Part shown: positions 1 through 7,919 of the stretch, piece by piece
Layout: each line of letters opens with the position of its first letter
Position numbering within the stretch: position 1 is the stretch's first letter
Assembly (NCBI GenBank): GCA_037143335.1
Contig: JBAWZA010000001.1
Span: 186,001-250,000, forward strand
DNA from: PALSA-1296 sp037143335
GTDB lineage: Bacteria; Bacteroidota; Ignavibacteria; Palsa-1295
Direction: 5' to 3'
Length of the DNA stretch: 64,000 nt
Program-made: the position numbers and the translations under genes
The notes under the pieces: generated by a model
What the model was told of the DNA's origin: nothing
The model's input: only the letters and a program-made list of their open reading frames with translations
Databases searched by the model: none

Positions 1-414
1 GGCGTTGACGTCCTGAAAGTCGAAGTCCCGGTGAATATGAAATTAGTCTCGGGGACAAATTCTTTCGGCGGTGGTGACGCAGCCTACACAAAAGCAGAAG
101 CGATGAAGTTATTCAAAGAGGCTTCTGATGCCGCGACAAAACCATTCATCTATCTTTCTGCTGGTGTCACTGACGATGTCTTTCGCGAGACGATTCAACT
201 AGCGGGCGAAAGTGGTTCGAATTTCAGCGGAGTTCTTTGCGGACGTGCCACATGGCAAGACGGAGTACCGATCTTCGGCGCCGAAGGAAAAGATGCACTC
301 ATGAAATGGCTTTTAGGTCGCGGAGTGGAGAACATCAAAGCACTCAACGAAGTAGTAAATAAATTTGCAAAGCCATGGACAACGGTCTATGGCGGGGAAG
401 TGGAAATTATTTGA
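1..414 (+). CDS. Tagatose 1,6-diphosphate aldolase family protein (LacD-like), 5' truncated
   Basis: The reading frame is open from the first base, so this is the C-terminal part of a gene that begins outside the window; the first ATG at 31 is internal. The frame before it reads DVLKVEVPVNMK, a beta-strand motif typical of class I LacD-type aldolases, which cleave tagatose 1,6-bisphosphate to dihydroxyacetone phosphate and glyceraldehyde 3-phosphate. The rest (LSAGVTDDVF, FSGVLCGRATWQD) fits the C-terminal half of the TIM barrel. Substrate could differ, since some relatives act on other sugar phosphates or sulfosugar intermediates. Family is fairly sure; exact substrate is not. Confidence 0.8.
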   Translation, partial: GVDVLKVEVPVNMKLVSGTNSFGGGDAAYTKAEAMKLFKEASDAATKPFIYLSAGVTDDVFRETIQLAGESGSNFSGVLCGRATWQDGVPIFGAEGKDALMKWLLGRGVENIKALNEVVNKFAKPWTTVYGGEVEII

Positions 415-511
415 ACTGAAATTTATGCGATGATCGGGGATGAATGGAATGTGAATCCGCGAGAATCCGTCCAATCCACGTCATCCGTGTGCTATTAATC
501 AATTGATACTT

Positions 512-1111
512 ATGTCTAAAATTCTCATTGTTTTGCTCCTTGTGATTACTTCAACTGCAATCGTAAACGCTACTCCACCCGAAATCGGCAAACCCGCTCC
601 GGGATTTTCACTGCATGATGTGAACGGCAAAATGGTAAAACTTTCCGACTTCAAAGGTAAACTCGTCGTCCTTGAATGGATCAATGAAGGATGTCCGTTT
701 GTGAAAGGGCATTACGAAAACGGCCACATCCCCTCCATGCAACAATTTTATTCTGCGATGGGAGTTGTGTGGCTTACGATTAATTCAACGCGCCCCGATC
801 ATCCCGAAGCATTCAACGCTGAGAAGAGCAAAGAATACTTGAAGACGTGGCACTCAAAAGCGACTTTTAATTTAATGGACGAAGAACGCACAGTCGGACA
901 TCTTTATGATGCAAAAACTACACCGCATTTTTTTGTGATCGATGCTAAAGGAATTCTTCGCTACCAAGGAGCTATTGATGATGATCGCTCCACCGATGGA
1001 GGGAAGCACGCCACCACGAACTACGTTCTCAAAGCCCTCGACGCCCTTCTCGCCGGACAAGAAGTCGAGACTACTTCCACGAAGCCGTACGGGTGTTCGG
1101 TGAAGTATTAG
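512..1111 (+). CDS. Secreted redoxin / AhpC-TSA family protein
   Basis: About 199 residues with an N-terminal signal peptide (KILIVLLLVITSTAIVNA) and a thioredoxin-fold domain with the redoxin pattern GKPAPGFSLHDVNGK and a single Cys in NEGCPFVKGHY. This CPFV-type site lacks the second Cys of a CXXC thioredoxin, so it probably works as a one-Cys peroxiredoxin-like or thiol protein in the periplasm. The frame opens at a TTG at 503, but the ATG at 512 gives a clean signal peptide and is preferred. It stands alone between the aldolase and a convergent methyltransferase. Confidence 0.8.
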   Translation: MSKILIVLLLVITSTAIVNATPPEIGKPAPGFSLHDVNGKMVKLSDFKGKLVVLEWINEGCPFVKGHYENGHIPSMQQFYSAMGVVWLTINSTRPDHPEAFNAEKSKEYLKTWHSKATFNLMDEERTVGHLYDAKTTPHFFVIDAKGILRYQGAIDDDRSTDGGKHATTNYVLKALDALLAGQEVETTSTKPYGCSVKY

Positions 1112-1117
1112 TATTGA

Positions 1118-1843
1118 TTACACCTTACATACCACCGCCTGCCCGCTTGGCATGGCAAGGACTTGTTCGGGTTTTCCGGAGAAGAATTCATCTACCGCTT
1201 GTCTTGCGCCGGGGCAGGTGGGGAAGCCGTAATCATCGAAGACGATGAATCCGCCGCTGAGCATTCTGGGATAGATAAAGTTTAGCGAGTCGAGGATGGA
1301 TTGGTAAATATCAACATCAATATGCGCGAATGATATTTTCGATGCGTCCAGACCTTTGAATGAGTCAGGAATAAAACCTTTATGCGTTACCACAAGATTG
1401 GCATTTCCGACACGTGCGCTCACCGCTTCTTCGGATGTATCTTTGAAGTCACCAGACTTATGCCAATCTTTTTGGGCGTTCACGTCAGGCATTCCTTCGA
1501 ACGTATCAAAGAGATGAAGTTTTGTGCCACTTGAGTTGCCGTACTCAGCAATTACTTTCGCGAGCAAGATCGCTGTGCCACCTTTATATACTCCGCACTC
1601 CCAAAATTCTCCTCCCAAGTGAAGAGCCTGTTTGCTCAGTTGAAAAAGCACGTAGCACCGATCCGCTGTGACGAGCGTGTATTTCTCCGCAGCCTCGACG
1701 AATGGCTTGAACTCTCCATAACCGAGCCACGGGCTGAAGTACGGTTTATAAAAACCAGCATCGGGAATCCCGCGCACGGTTTTTACCTTCTGTACCTTGA
1801 GCGACGTGAAAAGATTTATGAATCGTTCGACTTTTTTGAGCAT
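1118..1843 (-). CDS. TylF/MycF-family O-methyltransferase
   Basis: 241 residues with the TylF (macrocin O-methyltransferase-like) layout: FWECGVYKGGTAILLA is the SAM-binding loop, LFDTFEGMP the acidic loop, and HIDVDIYQSILDSL plus FDDYGFPTCPGARQAVDEFF the metal and active-site segments (residues ~80-225). The family methylates hydroxyls of sugars or polyketides; in bacteria with surface glycans it often modifies polysaccharide sugars. No sugar-biosynthesis neighbours are present, so the substrate is unknown. Convergent with the redoxin gene, only 6 bases apart. Confidence 0.82.
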   Translation of the reverse strand: MLKKVERFINLFTSLKVQKVKTVRGIPDAGFYKPYFSPWLGYGEFKPFVEAAEKYTLVTADRCYVLFQLSKQALHLGGEFWECGVYKGGTAILLAKVIAEYGNSSGTKLHLFDTFEGMPDVNAQKDWHKSGDFKDTSEEAVSARVGNANLVVTHKGFIPDSFKGLDASKISFAHIDVDIYQSILDSLNFIYPRMLSGGFIVFDDYGFPTCPGARQAVDEFFSGKPEQVLAMPSGQAVVCKV

Positions 1844-1925
1844 AGATCAAATTGAGTGGTTGAAAACCGAGATCAGGTTATTCTTGTGCCTGAAAAATGG
1901 GATTTGGAGAATCTGTAAAACTCAT

Positions 1926-2321
1926 TTACTTATTTTCGGACGTTGTAATAACTTTGATACCAGGATAATTGAGGATGATCGCCTCAAGAGTTGGATCCTT
2001 CTCTCTACAGAGAATCACCGATGTAACAGATTTCGGTTTGTGAAATTTTAGTAATAATTCGCGAGAAAAGACTGCTTGACCCATCACATTCATCCCAAGC
2101 CTCCTGGCTTTTGCTTGCACAACAATGATATCCTTGCCTTCAAGGCTGATATTACGCTGGCCTTTTGGGATTTGTTTATGCTCTTCATTTTTGATAATAA
2201 TGGCATCAGCTCTTCTACGTGCTGTATCACCATCACGGGCGACCAACTGAAATTCCTCTATAAGAGTACCTCGGTTGTTTTCCCAGTATCTGATAATCAT
2301 CGGAGTTTCAAGCTTACTCAT
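1926..2321 (-). CDS. Small PD-(D/E)XK-like protein of unknown function
   Basis: 131 residues. I do not recognise a named family. The order of conserved-looking acidic and basic residues (Glu in GTLIEEFQLV, Asp in RRADAIII, then IIVVQAKA) resembles the PD-(D/E)XK nuclease fold in its E...D...QxK form. The stretch RLGMNVMGQAVFS follows the QxK strand as a helix would. It begins 8 bases after the stop of the DUF5618-like gene, so the two are almost certainly co-transcribed. A nuclease role is inference; a degenerate, non-cleaving version is possible. Confidence 0.55.
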   Translation of the reverse strand: MSKLETPMIIRYWENNRGTLIEEFQLVARDGDTARRRADAIIIKNEEHKQIPKGQRNISLEGKDIIVVQAKARRLGMNVMGQAVFSRELLLKFHKPKSVTSVILCREKDPTLEAIILNYPGIKVITTSENK

Positions 2322-2329
2322 AGATTATG

Positions 2330-2710
2330 TCAAAATGTATTTGCCATAATACCATCAACGATTTCATCAGCAACGGAGATGCCTGCGTCAATGACCTTTC
2401 GTTCTACGATGCCTTCGTAGTATCCATCAAGATGCAACACATGGTATGCTGCGTTAAATTTATGGAGTAATCGCTTATTCAATTTGGACAACGCTGCTTC
2501 GTAGTCGTTGACATTTTTTCGCTGATATTTTTTCTTGATGATTTTCCTATTGCGTGATTCTAAATAATCATCCAATGCTAAAAGAATACCACAATATGCT
2601 GTCCCACATGCCATGCGGACATATTTTGCATCTTTGTAATGCCCGTCTTCTTTGCCTGCTTTCTTAAGCAAGTCTTTGGCATTGTGCATATAGCGTTTCG
2701 GTTCATTCAT
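2330..2710 (-). CDS. DUF5618-like helical protein
   Basis: About 126 residues, all-helical in appearance. It resembles the DUF5618 family found in Bacteroidota (pattern RYMHNAKDLLKKA, then VRMACGTAYCGILLALDDYL, and a C-terminal HLDGYYEG). The layout recalls HEPN-type four-helix proteins, but I see no clear R-x4-6-H catalytic motif. The frame can be extended to a TTG at 2734, but the ATG at 2710 fits the family N-terminus. It is the first gene of a two-gene minus-strand unit with the PD-(D/E)XK-like gene. Function unknown. Confidence 0.65.
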   Translation of the reverse strand: MNEPKRYMHNAKDLLKKAGKEDGHYKDAKYVRMACGTAYCGILLALDDYLESRNRKIIKKKYQRKNVNDYEAALSKLNKRLLHKFNAAYHVLHLDGYYEGIVERKVIDAGISVADEIVDGIMANTF

Positions 2711-2782
2711 GTGAAATAGAACATTGTGAAGCAATAAAAAATCTCAATTCGCGGTTTGTAAGGTTCAATAGTTTAATTTGAA

Positions 2783-3601
2783 ATGGAATTTCCGGATTTA
2801 ATTCTTCACCCCATCGGCATTATTCGCACACCGTTTATTGATCGGTGCGATGCTCCGCGTCAGCCTGGCTCGTCGGCAATTCAAGCGACGGGAAAAATTA
2901 TTTTGGAGGAGGGAAAAAATTTTGAGCAAGCTCTTGAGGATCTCGATGGTTTTGAAAAAATTTGGCTCATCTATCAATTCCATAGAAATGCGCACTGGAA
3001 GCCGAAGGTTCTTCCGCCAAGAGGTGATAGGACGAAGAGAGGAGTTTTCGCAACGCGCTCTCCGCACAGACCAAATCCTATTGGACTTTCTGTCGTCACA
3101 CTACTCGACGTTGATCGCAGAAATATTTACGTTGAAGGTGTTGACATCTTGGACAAAACCCCGATATTAGACATAAAACCGTATCTGGCTTACGCCGAAG
3201 CCTTTCCTGATGCAAAGGCAGGATGGCTGGATGAGACGATAGACGATGAGAATACAAAAGCAGAGCGGTCACTCGAATTCACTGATGAAGCAGCGATACA
3301 ATTCGATTGGCTGAAGACAAATCACCAGATCGATCTCCTCTCAACTGCGGAAAAGGTTTTGCAATATGATCCCTTTCCGCATCCATCGAGAAGAATATTC
3401 AAAGAGAAAGATGGCGAGTTCATGATGGCGATCAAGAGCTGGCGGATAGATTACAGGATTGAAGGTGATCGGGTTGTGATCGTGAAAGTCAGGAGCGGAT
3501 ATGGATCTGATGCGCTTCGATCTGACGGAACAGTTATCCATCAGAAAGAAGCGCATGCAGAATTCCACAGTCGCTGGCAATACAAAGTTCGATCTACCTA
3601 A
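2783..3601 (+). CDS. trmO: tRNA (N6-threonylcarbamoyladenosine37-N6)-methyltransferase TrmO
   Basis: 272 residues, matching two-domain TrmO (formerly TsaA/YaeB). The N-terminal single-sheet barrel carries the family signature GVFATRSPHRPNPIGLSVV near residues 80-105 and DILDKTPILDIKPYL after it. The C-terminal ~100 residues (SWRIDYRIEGDRVVI region) match the TrmO C-terminal domain. TrmO uses SAM to methylate t6A37 in certain threonine tRNAs, tuning decoding. Start is ATG at 2783. Divergent from the DUF5618-like gene with about 70 bases between. Confidence 0.88.
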   Translation: MEFPDLILHPIGIIRTPFIDRCDAPRQPGSSAIQATGKIILEEGKNFEQALEDLDGFEKIWLIYQFHRNAHWKPKVLPPRGDRTKRGVFATRSPHRPNPIGLSVVTLLDVDRRNIYVEGVDILDKTPILDIKPYLAYAEAFPDAKAGWLDETIDDENTKAERSLEFTDEAAIQFDWLKTNHQIDLLSTAEKVLQYDPFPHPSRRIFKEKDGEFMMAIKSWRIDYRIEGDRVVIVKVRSGYGSDALRSDGTVIHQKEAHAEFHSRWQYKVRST

Positions 3602-3611
3602 ATAGATCTGA

Positions 3612-4226
3612 TCACAAGATGACGAGCGACACGCCGAACATGAAACCGATATTTGCATAGCTATAATCTAAGCTGCCTCCGCTGCTGCCCGTATAGCTAT
3701 AGGATTGTTTTCGGTAGTTGAGCTCCGTCCGAACGGCAGCACTCTTGGCGACAAGGAATTTCATTCCAAGACCGGCATTCAGAATCGTCACCGATGAGTA
3801 GCTGTCGCTGAGTGTTTCCGGCAAAGCCCCCTGCAATCCGGAGAAAAATATCTCAATGCCATTGGAGGTACCGATTCCTGCTTTGACATACGGGGCAAAG
3901 CTTTTATCAGCAGAGTAGAACGTATAGCTCACGTTGCCGACAAACTTCAAGTAGGCTTTGCTATTGCTTCCCGAACTCAGGTCGGCAAACATTCCGATCT
4001 CGGGTTCGAACGATAATCCATCGATAAAGTAATACCCCGGAGAAATATTCACATCAAGGACTGTACTACTTGTAGACGAGCTACTTCCGCTCCTTGACAG
4101 GGAAAGAGAATTCAGCCCGCCTGTTAATGATAGCTCCCAGCTTCCTTTCGTAAACTGTGCCTGGCTTGTGCCGGCCAGAAGCGAAACGAAAGCCAGCATG
4201 AGAATTCGAGTTGTTTTAGTATTCAT
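3612..4226 (-). CDS. Outer-membrane beta-barrel protein
   Basis: 204 residues with a signal peptide ending LLAGTSQAQ and alternating hydrophobic/polar strands with aromatic belts (YYFIDGLSFEPEIG, FVGNVSYTFYSADKSFAPYVKAGIG), ending in a hydrophobic strand. This is the OmpW/OmpA-barrel style of small porin-like proteins common in Bacteroidota. A Ser/Gly-rich loop (SRSGSSSSTSST) lies in an early extracellular loop. No specific function can be assigned. Confidence 0.75.
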   Translation of the reverse strand: MNTKTTRILMLAFVSLLAGTSQAQFTKGSWELSLTGGLNSLSLSRSGSSSSTSSTVLDVNISPGYYFIDGLSFEPEIGMFADLSSGSNSKAYLKFVGNVSYTFYSADKSFAPYVKAGIGTSNGIEIFFSGLQGALPETLSDSYSSVTILNAGLGMKFLVAKSAAVRTELNYRKQSYSYTGSSGGSLDYSYANIGFMFGVSLVIL

Positions 4227-4392
4227 ATTATTGTTTGTTAATTGTGAAAGATGCGCCCTACAGACGCTTCACAAAAATAGATTCCGAGAGCTCGGGAATT
4301 GTCACAGATATGTTGTAAAATCGTAAGGAAGATGTCAGCACAACCACCTTCGAAGGAAACATCGCGAAATAAGAAATGCTCCCAGACAGGGA

Positions 4393-4424
4393 AAGACTCT
4401 CTCCGACTGAAGTCGGAGCTACTA
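4393..4424. repeat. Short palindrome in the leader of the YebC-family gene
   Basis: Contains a perfect dyad CTCCGACTGAAGTCGGAG at 4401-4418, with flanks agactct and ctac. No T-run follows, so it is not a normal terminator. It resembles short REP-like palindromes dispersed in many genomes, although only one copy is in this window. It lies 50 bases before the start codon at 4469 and could also fold in the 5' leader. Confidence 0.45.
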
Positions 4425-4468
4425 TAGCCGAATTATTGTTAGGTGACCGCTTACAAATAAGGGATACT

Positions 4469-5176
4469 ATGGGAAGAGCATTCGAATTTAGAAAAGTACG
4501 AAAGATGAAACGCTGGGATAAAATGTCCAAAGCGTTTACGAAGTTAGGAAAAGAAATTGCAGTCGCAGTAAAGCTTGGGGGTCCTGATCCTGAATCAAAC
4601 CCCAGACTCCGCACAGCAATTACAAATGCGAAGGGCGTGAACATGCCGAAAGATCGCGTGGAGTCAGCAATTCATCGTGCTTCAAGCAAGGATGCAGCTG
4701 ATATTCAGGAAATTGTCTATCAAGGCTACGGTCCGCACGGCATCGCAATTGTTGTTGAGTGCGCTGCAGATAATCCAACTCGTACCGTTGCAAATATTCG
4801 TAGCTATTTCTCCAGAGCTGGCGGACAGATGGGCACGTCGGGTTCGCTCGATTTTATGTTCGAGCGCAAAGGTGTTTTCAAACTTCCTGCCGCTGGTCTG
4901 AATTTAGAAGAGCTTGAGCTTGACCTTATTGATTTCGGCGCCGAGGATATTCAAAAAGAAGAGGACGAAATCGTTATCTACACCTCCTACGCCGACTTCG
5001 CTGGAATGCAAAAAGCATTAGAAGAAAAAACCATTGCAGTGACTGAAGCAAAGATCGAACGCATCCCGACTACTACGAAAGAACTCAACGAAGAGCAGGC
5101 GAACGAAGTCTTCGAGATGATCGACAAGATGGAAGAGGATGACGACGTGCAAGCGGTCTATCATACGGTTGCATAA
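4469..5176 (+). CDS. YebC/PmpR-family transcriptional regulator
   Basis: 235 residues. The family N-terminus WDKMSKAFTKLGKEIAVAVKLGGPDPESN is recognisable in pieces, followed by NAKGVNMPKDRVESAIHRA and YQGYGPHGIAIVVECAADN. The frame opens at 4376, but the family begins about where the ATG at 4469 lies. Proteins of this family bind DNA and regulate transcription, and one branch relieves ribosome stalling. The acidic C-terminus MDKMEEDDDVQAVYHTVA-like is typical. No ruvC neighbour, which is the usual partner elsewhere. Confidence 0.9.
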   Translation: MGRAFEFRKVRKMKRWDKMSKAFTKLGKEIAVAVKLGGPDPESNPRLRTAITNAKGVNMPKDRVESAIHRASSKDAADIQEIVYQGYGPHGIAIVVECAADNPTRTVANIRSYFSRAGGQMGTSGSLDFMFERKGVFKLPAAGLNLEELELDLIDFGAEDIQKEEDEIVIYTSYADFAGMQKALEEKTIAVTEAKIERIPTTTKELNEEQANEVFEMIDKMEEDDDVQAVYHTVA

Positions 5177-5190
5177 AATCTCACATTGTT

Positions 5191-5571
5191 ATGGCAATTA
5201 CCCAGAAGCCATTACCATTTGAGTTCATTCTTGAGTATCTTTATCCGATCACACCACGGATAAAACCTATGTTCGGTTGCTTCGCTCTGTATTCAGAAGA
5301 GAAAATTCTTCTCATGCTCCGAGAGAAGGAGGACAATGCGCACGACAACGGAGTTTGGATCGCAACAAGCGCAGAGCATCACGAAAGTCTAAAGAAAATG
5401 CTTCCCTCTATGCGCTCCATTGAAGTTCTCGGCAATGGCGAAACGAATTGGCAGATGATCCCACAATCCGCCGATGATTTCGAGTCATCAGTAAAAAAAA
5501 TCTGCGAACTAATCAAAAAAAGCGACAAACGCATCGGCAAAATTCCGAAGGGGAAGAAAAAGAAGGTGTGA
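5191..5571 (+). CDS. Conserved hypothetical protein, possibly TfoX-like
   Basis: 126 residues. The segment ITPRIKPMFGCFALY followed by KILLMLREK resembles the start of TfoX-N-like or YjbR-like small domains, and GVWIATSAEHHESLKKMLPSMRSIEVLG the rest of the fold. The C-terminus is strongly basic (KRIGKIPKGKKKKV). It starts 14 bases after the YebC-family gene and is probably co-transcribed with it. No catalytic residues are evident; function unknown. Confidence 0.6.
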   Translation: MAITQKPLPFEFILEYLYPITPRIKPMFGCFALYSEEKILLMLREKEDNAHDNGVWIATSAEHHESLKKMLPSMRSIEVLGNGETNWQMIPQSADDFESSVKKICELIKKSDKRIGKIPKGKKKKV

Positions 5572-5702
5572 GGTCACACAGAACGGTTTTTATTGGAAGG
5601 TTTAGATGGGAGAGCATGCCTTCATGAGAGGGGGCAGTTTCGTCGCGAAGGGGGGGGATGATTTATTGCGAACAATTTTCCCAGGTTACGTGTAGTATAA
5701 AT

Positions 5703-5933
5703 ATGACTACGACTTTCAGAGTACATGCAAGCGAACTCGATCAGGATTTCTTTGAACGGCTTAAAGCCATGTTCAACGGAAAAGAGATTGAGATTATTGT
5801 GCATGAAAAACACGATATGGATGAAACCGATTATCTCCTCAGTGATCCGGAAAATCGCACGCATATATTGGATTCTCATGCAAGGGTCGGAAGAAGAGAA
5901 GGATTAGTGGAAGTCGATATTAACTCCTTGTAA
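5703..5933 (+). CDS. Antitoxin of a YoeB-type toxin-antitoxin pair
   Basis: 76 residues, ATG at 5703 (an upstream ATG at 5658 in the same frame would add an unlikely Cys-rich leader). It starts MTTTFRVHASELDQDFFERLKAMF, an N-terminal beta strand and helix, and has a C-terminal tail (RVGRREGLVEVDINSL) typical of toxin-wrapping regions. Its stop codon overlaps the toxin start by one base (TAATG), which is the classic coupled arrangement. It is not a close YefM/Phd match by eye; identity as antitoxin rests mainly on context. Confidence 0.75.
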   Translation: MTTTFRVHASELDQDFFERLKAMFNGKEIEIIVHEKHDMDETDYLLSDPENRTHILDSHARVGRREGLVEVDINSL

Positions 5934-6199
5934 TGCGACGAGTATCCTTCGATCACCAGGCATTCTTCGATTTTCAGGAATGGGCTACAGTAGATAAAAA
6001 AATCCACAAAAAAATAGTCGAACTTATCAAAGCGACGGTTCGCGATCCCTATGATGGGATCGGTAAACCCGAACCGTTACGTGCTGATCTCAGCGGTGCT
6101 TGGTCGCGGAAGATAGATGAGAAGAATAGACTCGTTTACAGAGTTACTGATTCAGAAATACTGATCGAATCATGCAAGTACCATTATAGCGACCGATGA
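5933..6199 (+). CDS. yoeB: YoeB-family mRNA interferase toxin
   Basis: 88 residues. Ends with the YoeB signature CKYHY and holds the catalytic set in the expected order: Glu47 in GKPEPLR, Arg66 in NRLVYR, His84 and Tyr85 near the C-terminus. YoeB toxins cleave mRNA in the ribosomal A site when the antitoxin is degraded. Length is right and no key residue is missing, so it looks active. Autoregulation by the antitoxin-toxin complex is expected from the family but no operator is evident. Confidence 0.92.
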   Translation: MRRVSFDHQAFFDFQEWATVDKKIHKKIVELIKATVRDPYDGIGKPEPLRADLSGAWSRKIDEKNRLVYRVTDSEILIESCKYHYSDR

Positions 6200-6221
6200 G
6201 TCGTCCGGTGTTTTATGATAC

Positions 6222-6251
6222 CCGCCATCGCTCTGCGTTGGCGGTTTTTTT
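6222..6251 (+). terminator. Rho-independent terminator after yoeB
   Basis: CCGCCA-T-CGC / GCG-T-TGGCGG stem (6222-6244) with a TCT loop, followed by seven T residues. The T-run ends directly at the ATG (6252) of the next ORF, which argues that the real start of that gene is the second ATG at 6270. Confidence 0.8.
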
Positions 6252-7124
6252 ATGTTGTATATTTGCATAATGGAATATGTTAAACCTGAAAGAATCTGGT
6301 TAAAAACCAGTTCGGATTATAATGAAAGATGGGTGCAAGCCCGCATTGCAGATGACCCTTCGATTTTAGGGTTAGGTGATCTTGTACTTCGTGATAAAGA
6401 ACGAATCCAACCAAGTACGGGAAGGCTTGATTTATTACTACAAGATCCAGAATCGTACCAAAGGTATGAAGTCGAAGTACAACTGGGAAAGACAGATGAG
6501 GCGCACATTATTCGGACTATAGAATATTGGGATGTTGAAAGAAAACGATATCCCCAATATGAACATTGTGCTGTTATTGTGGCAGAAGATATCACGAGTC
6601 GCTTTCTAAATGTCATTGGTCTTTTTAATGGTACAATCCCACTCATTGCAATTCAACTTCAAGCGATAAGTTTTGCGGGAAACATATCACTCGTCGCTAC
6701 AAAAGTAATTGACCAATTTGAACGTGGGATGGTTGAAGAGGACGAAGAAATAGCAGTACCAGCTGATCGAAGCTATTGGGAGTTGAGAGGTACACGTGAC
6801 ACAGTTCGAATCGCGGATGAAGCCCTTGAAATTTTGAAGAAGTTTGACCCTAAATTAGAATTGAAGTACAACAAATTTTATATTGGACTTGCTGTTGGTG
6901 ATGCCCCGAATAACTTCGTAGTTTTTGCACCTCATAAGAAATTCACCAGTATTCGGATACGCCACGAACAAACTGATCAATGGAATGAAGCTTTAGAGCA
7001 GAGTGGTTTAGTTTATGATTATGTACAGCGCGAAGGTCGTTATAGAATAAGAATGGAGCCTGATCAGTTTAAGCCGAAAATAGAAATAATTGAACAACTG
7101 CTTCAATCCTCATTCTCAGAGTAA
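6252..7124 (+). CDS. PD-(D/E)XK-like protein with a C-terminal DUF5655-like domain
   Basis: 290 residues (284 if the second ATG at 6270 is used, which I favour because the first abuts a terminator T-run). Residues ~55-80 hold a PD-(D/E)XK-like core: Asp in GRLDLLLQD followed by YEVEVQLGK (ExQ variant), then helix DEAHIIRTIEYW. The C-terminal half (KYNKFYIGLAVGDAPNNFVVFAP, then SIRIRHEQTDQWN) looks like the DUF5655-type domain found with nucleases. Probably nucleic-acid binding or cleaving; lone gene, no methylase nearby, so not an ordinary restriction system. Function not established. Confidence 0.6.
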   Translation: MLYICIMEYVKPERIWLKTSSDYNERWVQARIADDPSILGLGDLVLRDKERIQPSTGRLDLLLQDPESYQRYEVEVQLGKTDEAHIIRTIEYWDVERKRYPQYEHCAVIVAEDITSRFLNVIGLFNGTIPLIAIQLQAISFAGNISLVATKVIDQFERGMVEEDEEIAVPADRSYWELRGTRDTVRIADEALEILKKFDPKLELKYNKFYIGLAVGDAPNNFVVFAPHKKFTSIRIRHEQTDQWNEALEQSGLVYDYVQREGRYRIRMEPDQFKPKIEIIEQLLQSSFSE

Positions 7125-7252
7125 AGAAAATAACGTCGAGCTGATACTTAACCCAGTCCGGTTTCGGAAATTAGATCGGGGATAAGACGTTAGTCTTTGA
7201 TCGTTAGCAGAAGAGTGCGAACTCTTTCCACTTGTATTTCCTTTAAATATCT

Positions 7253-7504
7253 ATGACACCAGCAGCGACGCTTCTTGAACTTATAGATCATTTGCCACCT
7301 GAGGAAAGGCAGCACGTGGATGAGTATATTCATTTTCTTTATGAAGAAACGCATTCCCCTGTAGTAAGCGACCAGGTCTTCGATCCTCGTTATGTCGAAT
7401 ATTTAAAAGAAGGAATCCGCGAAGGCGAAGAATCTTATAAGCGAGGTGATGTACTTGATGTCGTAGAGGGAAGAAAATATCTCGACGAGCTTTTGAGTCA
7501 ATGA
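7253..7504 (+). CDS. Putative antitoxin partner of a ParE/RelE-type toxin
   Basis: 83 residues, acidic, beginning ATLLELIDHLPPEERQHVDEYIHFLYEE, a helical antitoxin-like N-terminus similar to DUF2281-type proteins. Its stop overlaps the following start codon by four bases (ATGA at 7501-7504), as in toxin-antitoxin operons. Antitoxin role is inferred from size, order and coupling rather than from a named domain. Confidence 0.7.
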   Translation: MTPAATLLELIDHLPPEERQHVDEYIHFLYEETHSPVVSDQVFDPRYVEYLKEGIREGEESYKRGDVLDVVEGRKYLDELLSQ

Positions 7505-7785
7505 GAGTCCGCTGGACGCGTCCTGCTATCCGCCGTCTTGCGGAAATTAAGGAGTATATCTCTGGGAATAATCCTGAGAATGCAAAACGTTTTATTCAGG
7601 CATTGTATAATTCTGTTTCATCGCAGTTAACGACGTTCCCATATTTAGGCAGAAAAGTGCGGGAGCTAAAAGATCCAAAGTATCGCGAACTCGTATATCG
7701 GAAATATAAAATTATCTACGTGGTCGCAGTAAGTGAAGTTATTATTCTGACAGTACGAAGTCCCTATCAAGAATCCATTTTTTAA
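7501..7785 (+). CDS. ParE/RelE-superfamily toxin
   Basis: 94 residues with the ParE-like order: N-terminal strand VRWTRPAIRRLAEIKEYIS, then FIQALYNSVSSQL, LGRKVRELKDPKYRELVYRKYKIIYVV and the last strand VIILTVR. ParE toxins inhibit DNA gyrase while RelE relatives cut mRNA; the sequence alone does not settle which. The RelE catalytic Tyr/His set is not evident, so ParE is somewhat more likely. Translationally coupled to the preceding antitoxin. Confidence 0.85.
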   Translation: MRVRWTRPAIRRLAEIKEYISGNNPENAKRFIQALYNSVSSQLTTFPYLGRKVRELKDPKYRELVYRKYKIIYVVAVSEVIILTVRSPYQESIF

Positions 7786-7830
7786 TCTCCCATTCTTCTT
7801 CTTCAATTAAATCTGTCACGGAACTCCCCC

Positions 7831-7873
7831 ATAGGTGCCTAGATGTTCAATAGGTGACTATATAAGCACCTAT
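7831..7873. promoter_or_regulatory. Candidate LexA operator (SOS box) upstream of umuC
   Basis: A 24-bp dyad at 7850-7873: perfect 7-bp arms ATAGGTG and CACCTAT separated by 10 bases. An extra half-site ATAGGTG lies at 7831-7837. The operator ends 46 bases before the umuC start. The same dyad, 18 of 24 positions identical and with identical spacing, lies before lexA (22308-22331). UmuC-type genes are classic LexA targets, so LexA is the natural candidate binder. Binding itself is inference. Confidence 0.65.
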
Positions 7874-7919
7874 GCCACGCTCTCGATTCTGCTAAAGACT
7901 ACGAACTAACATCTGCCCC

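Noticed and set aside
4258..4644. 128-codon minus-strand frame opposite the YebC-family gene
   Set aside because: Antisense shadow; the + strand gene has clear family motifs.
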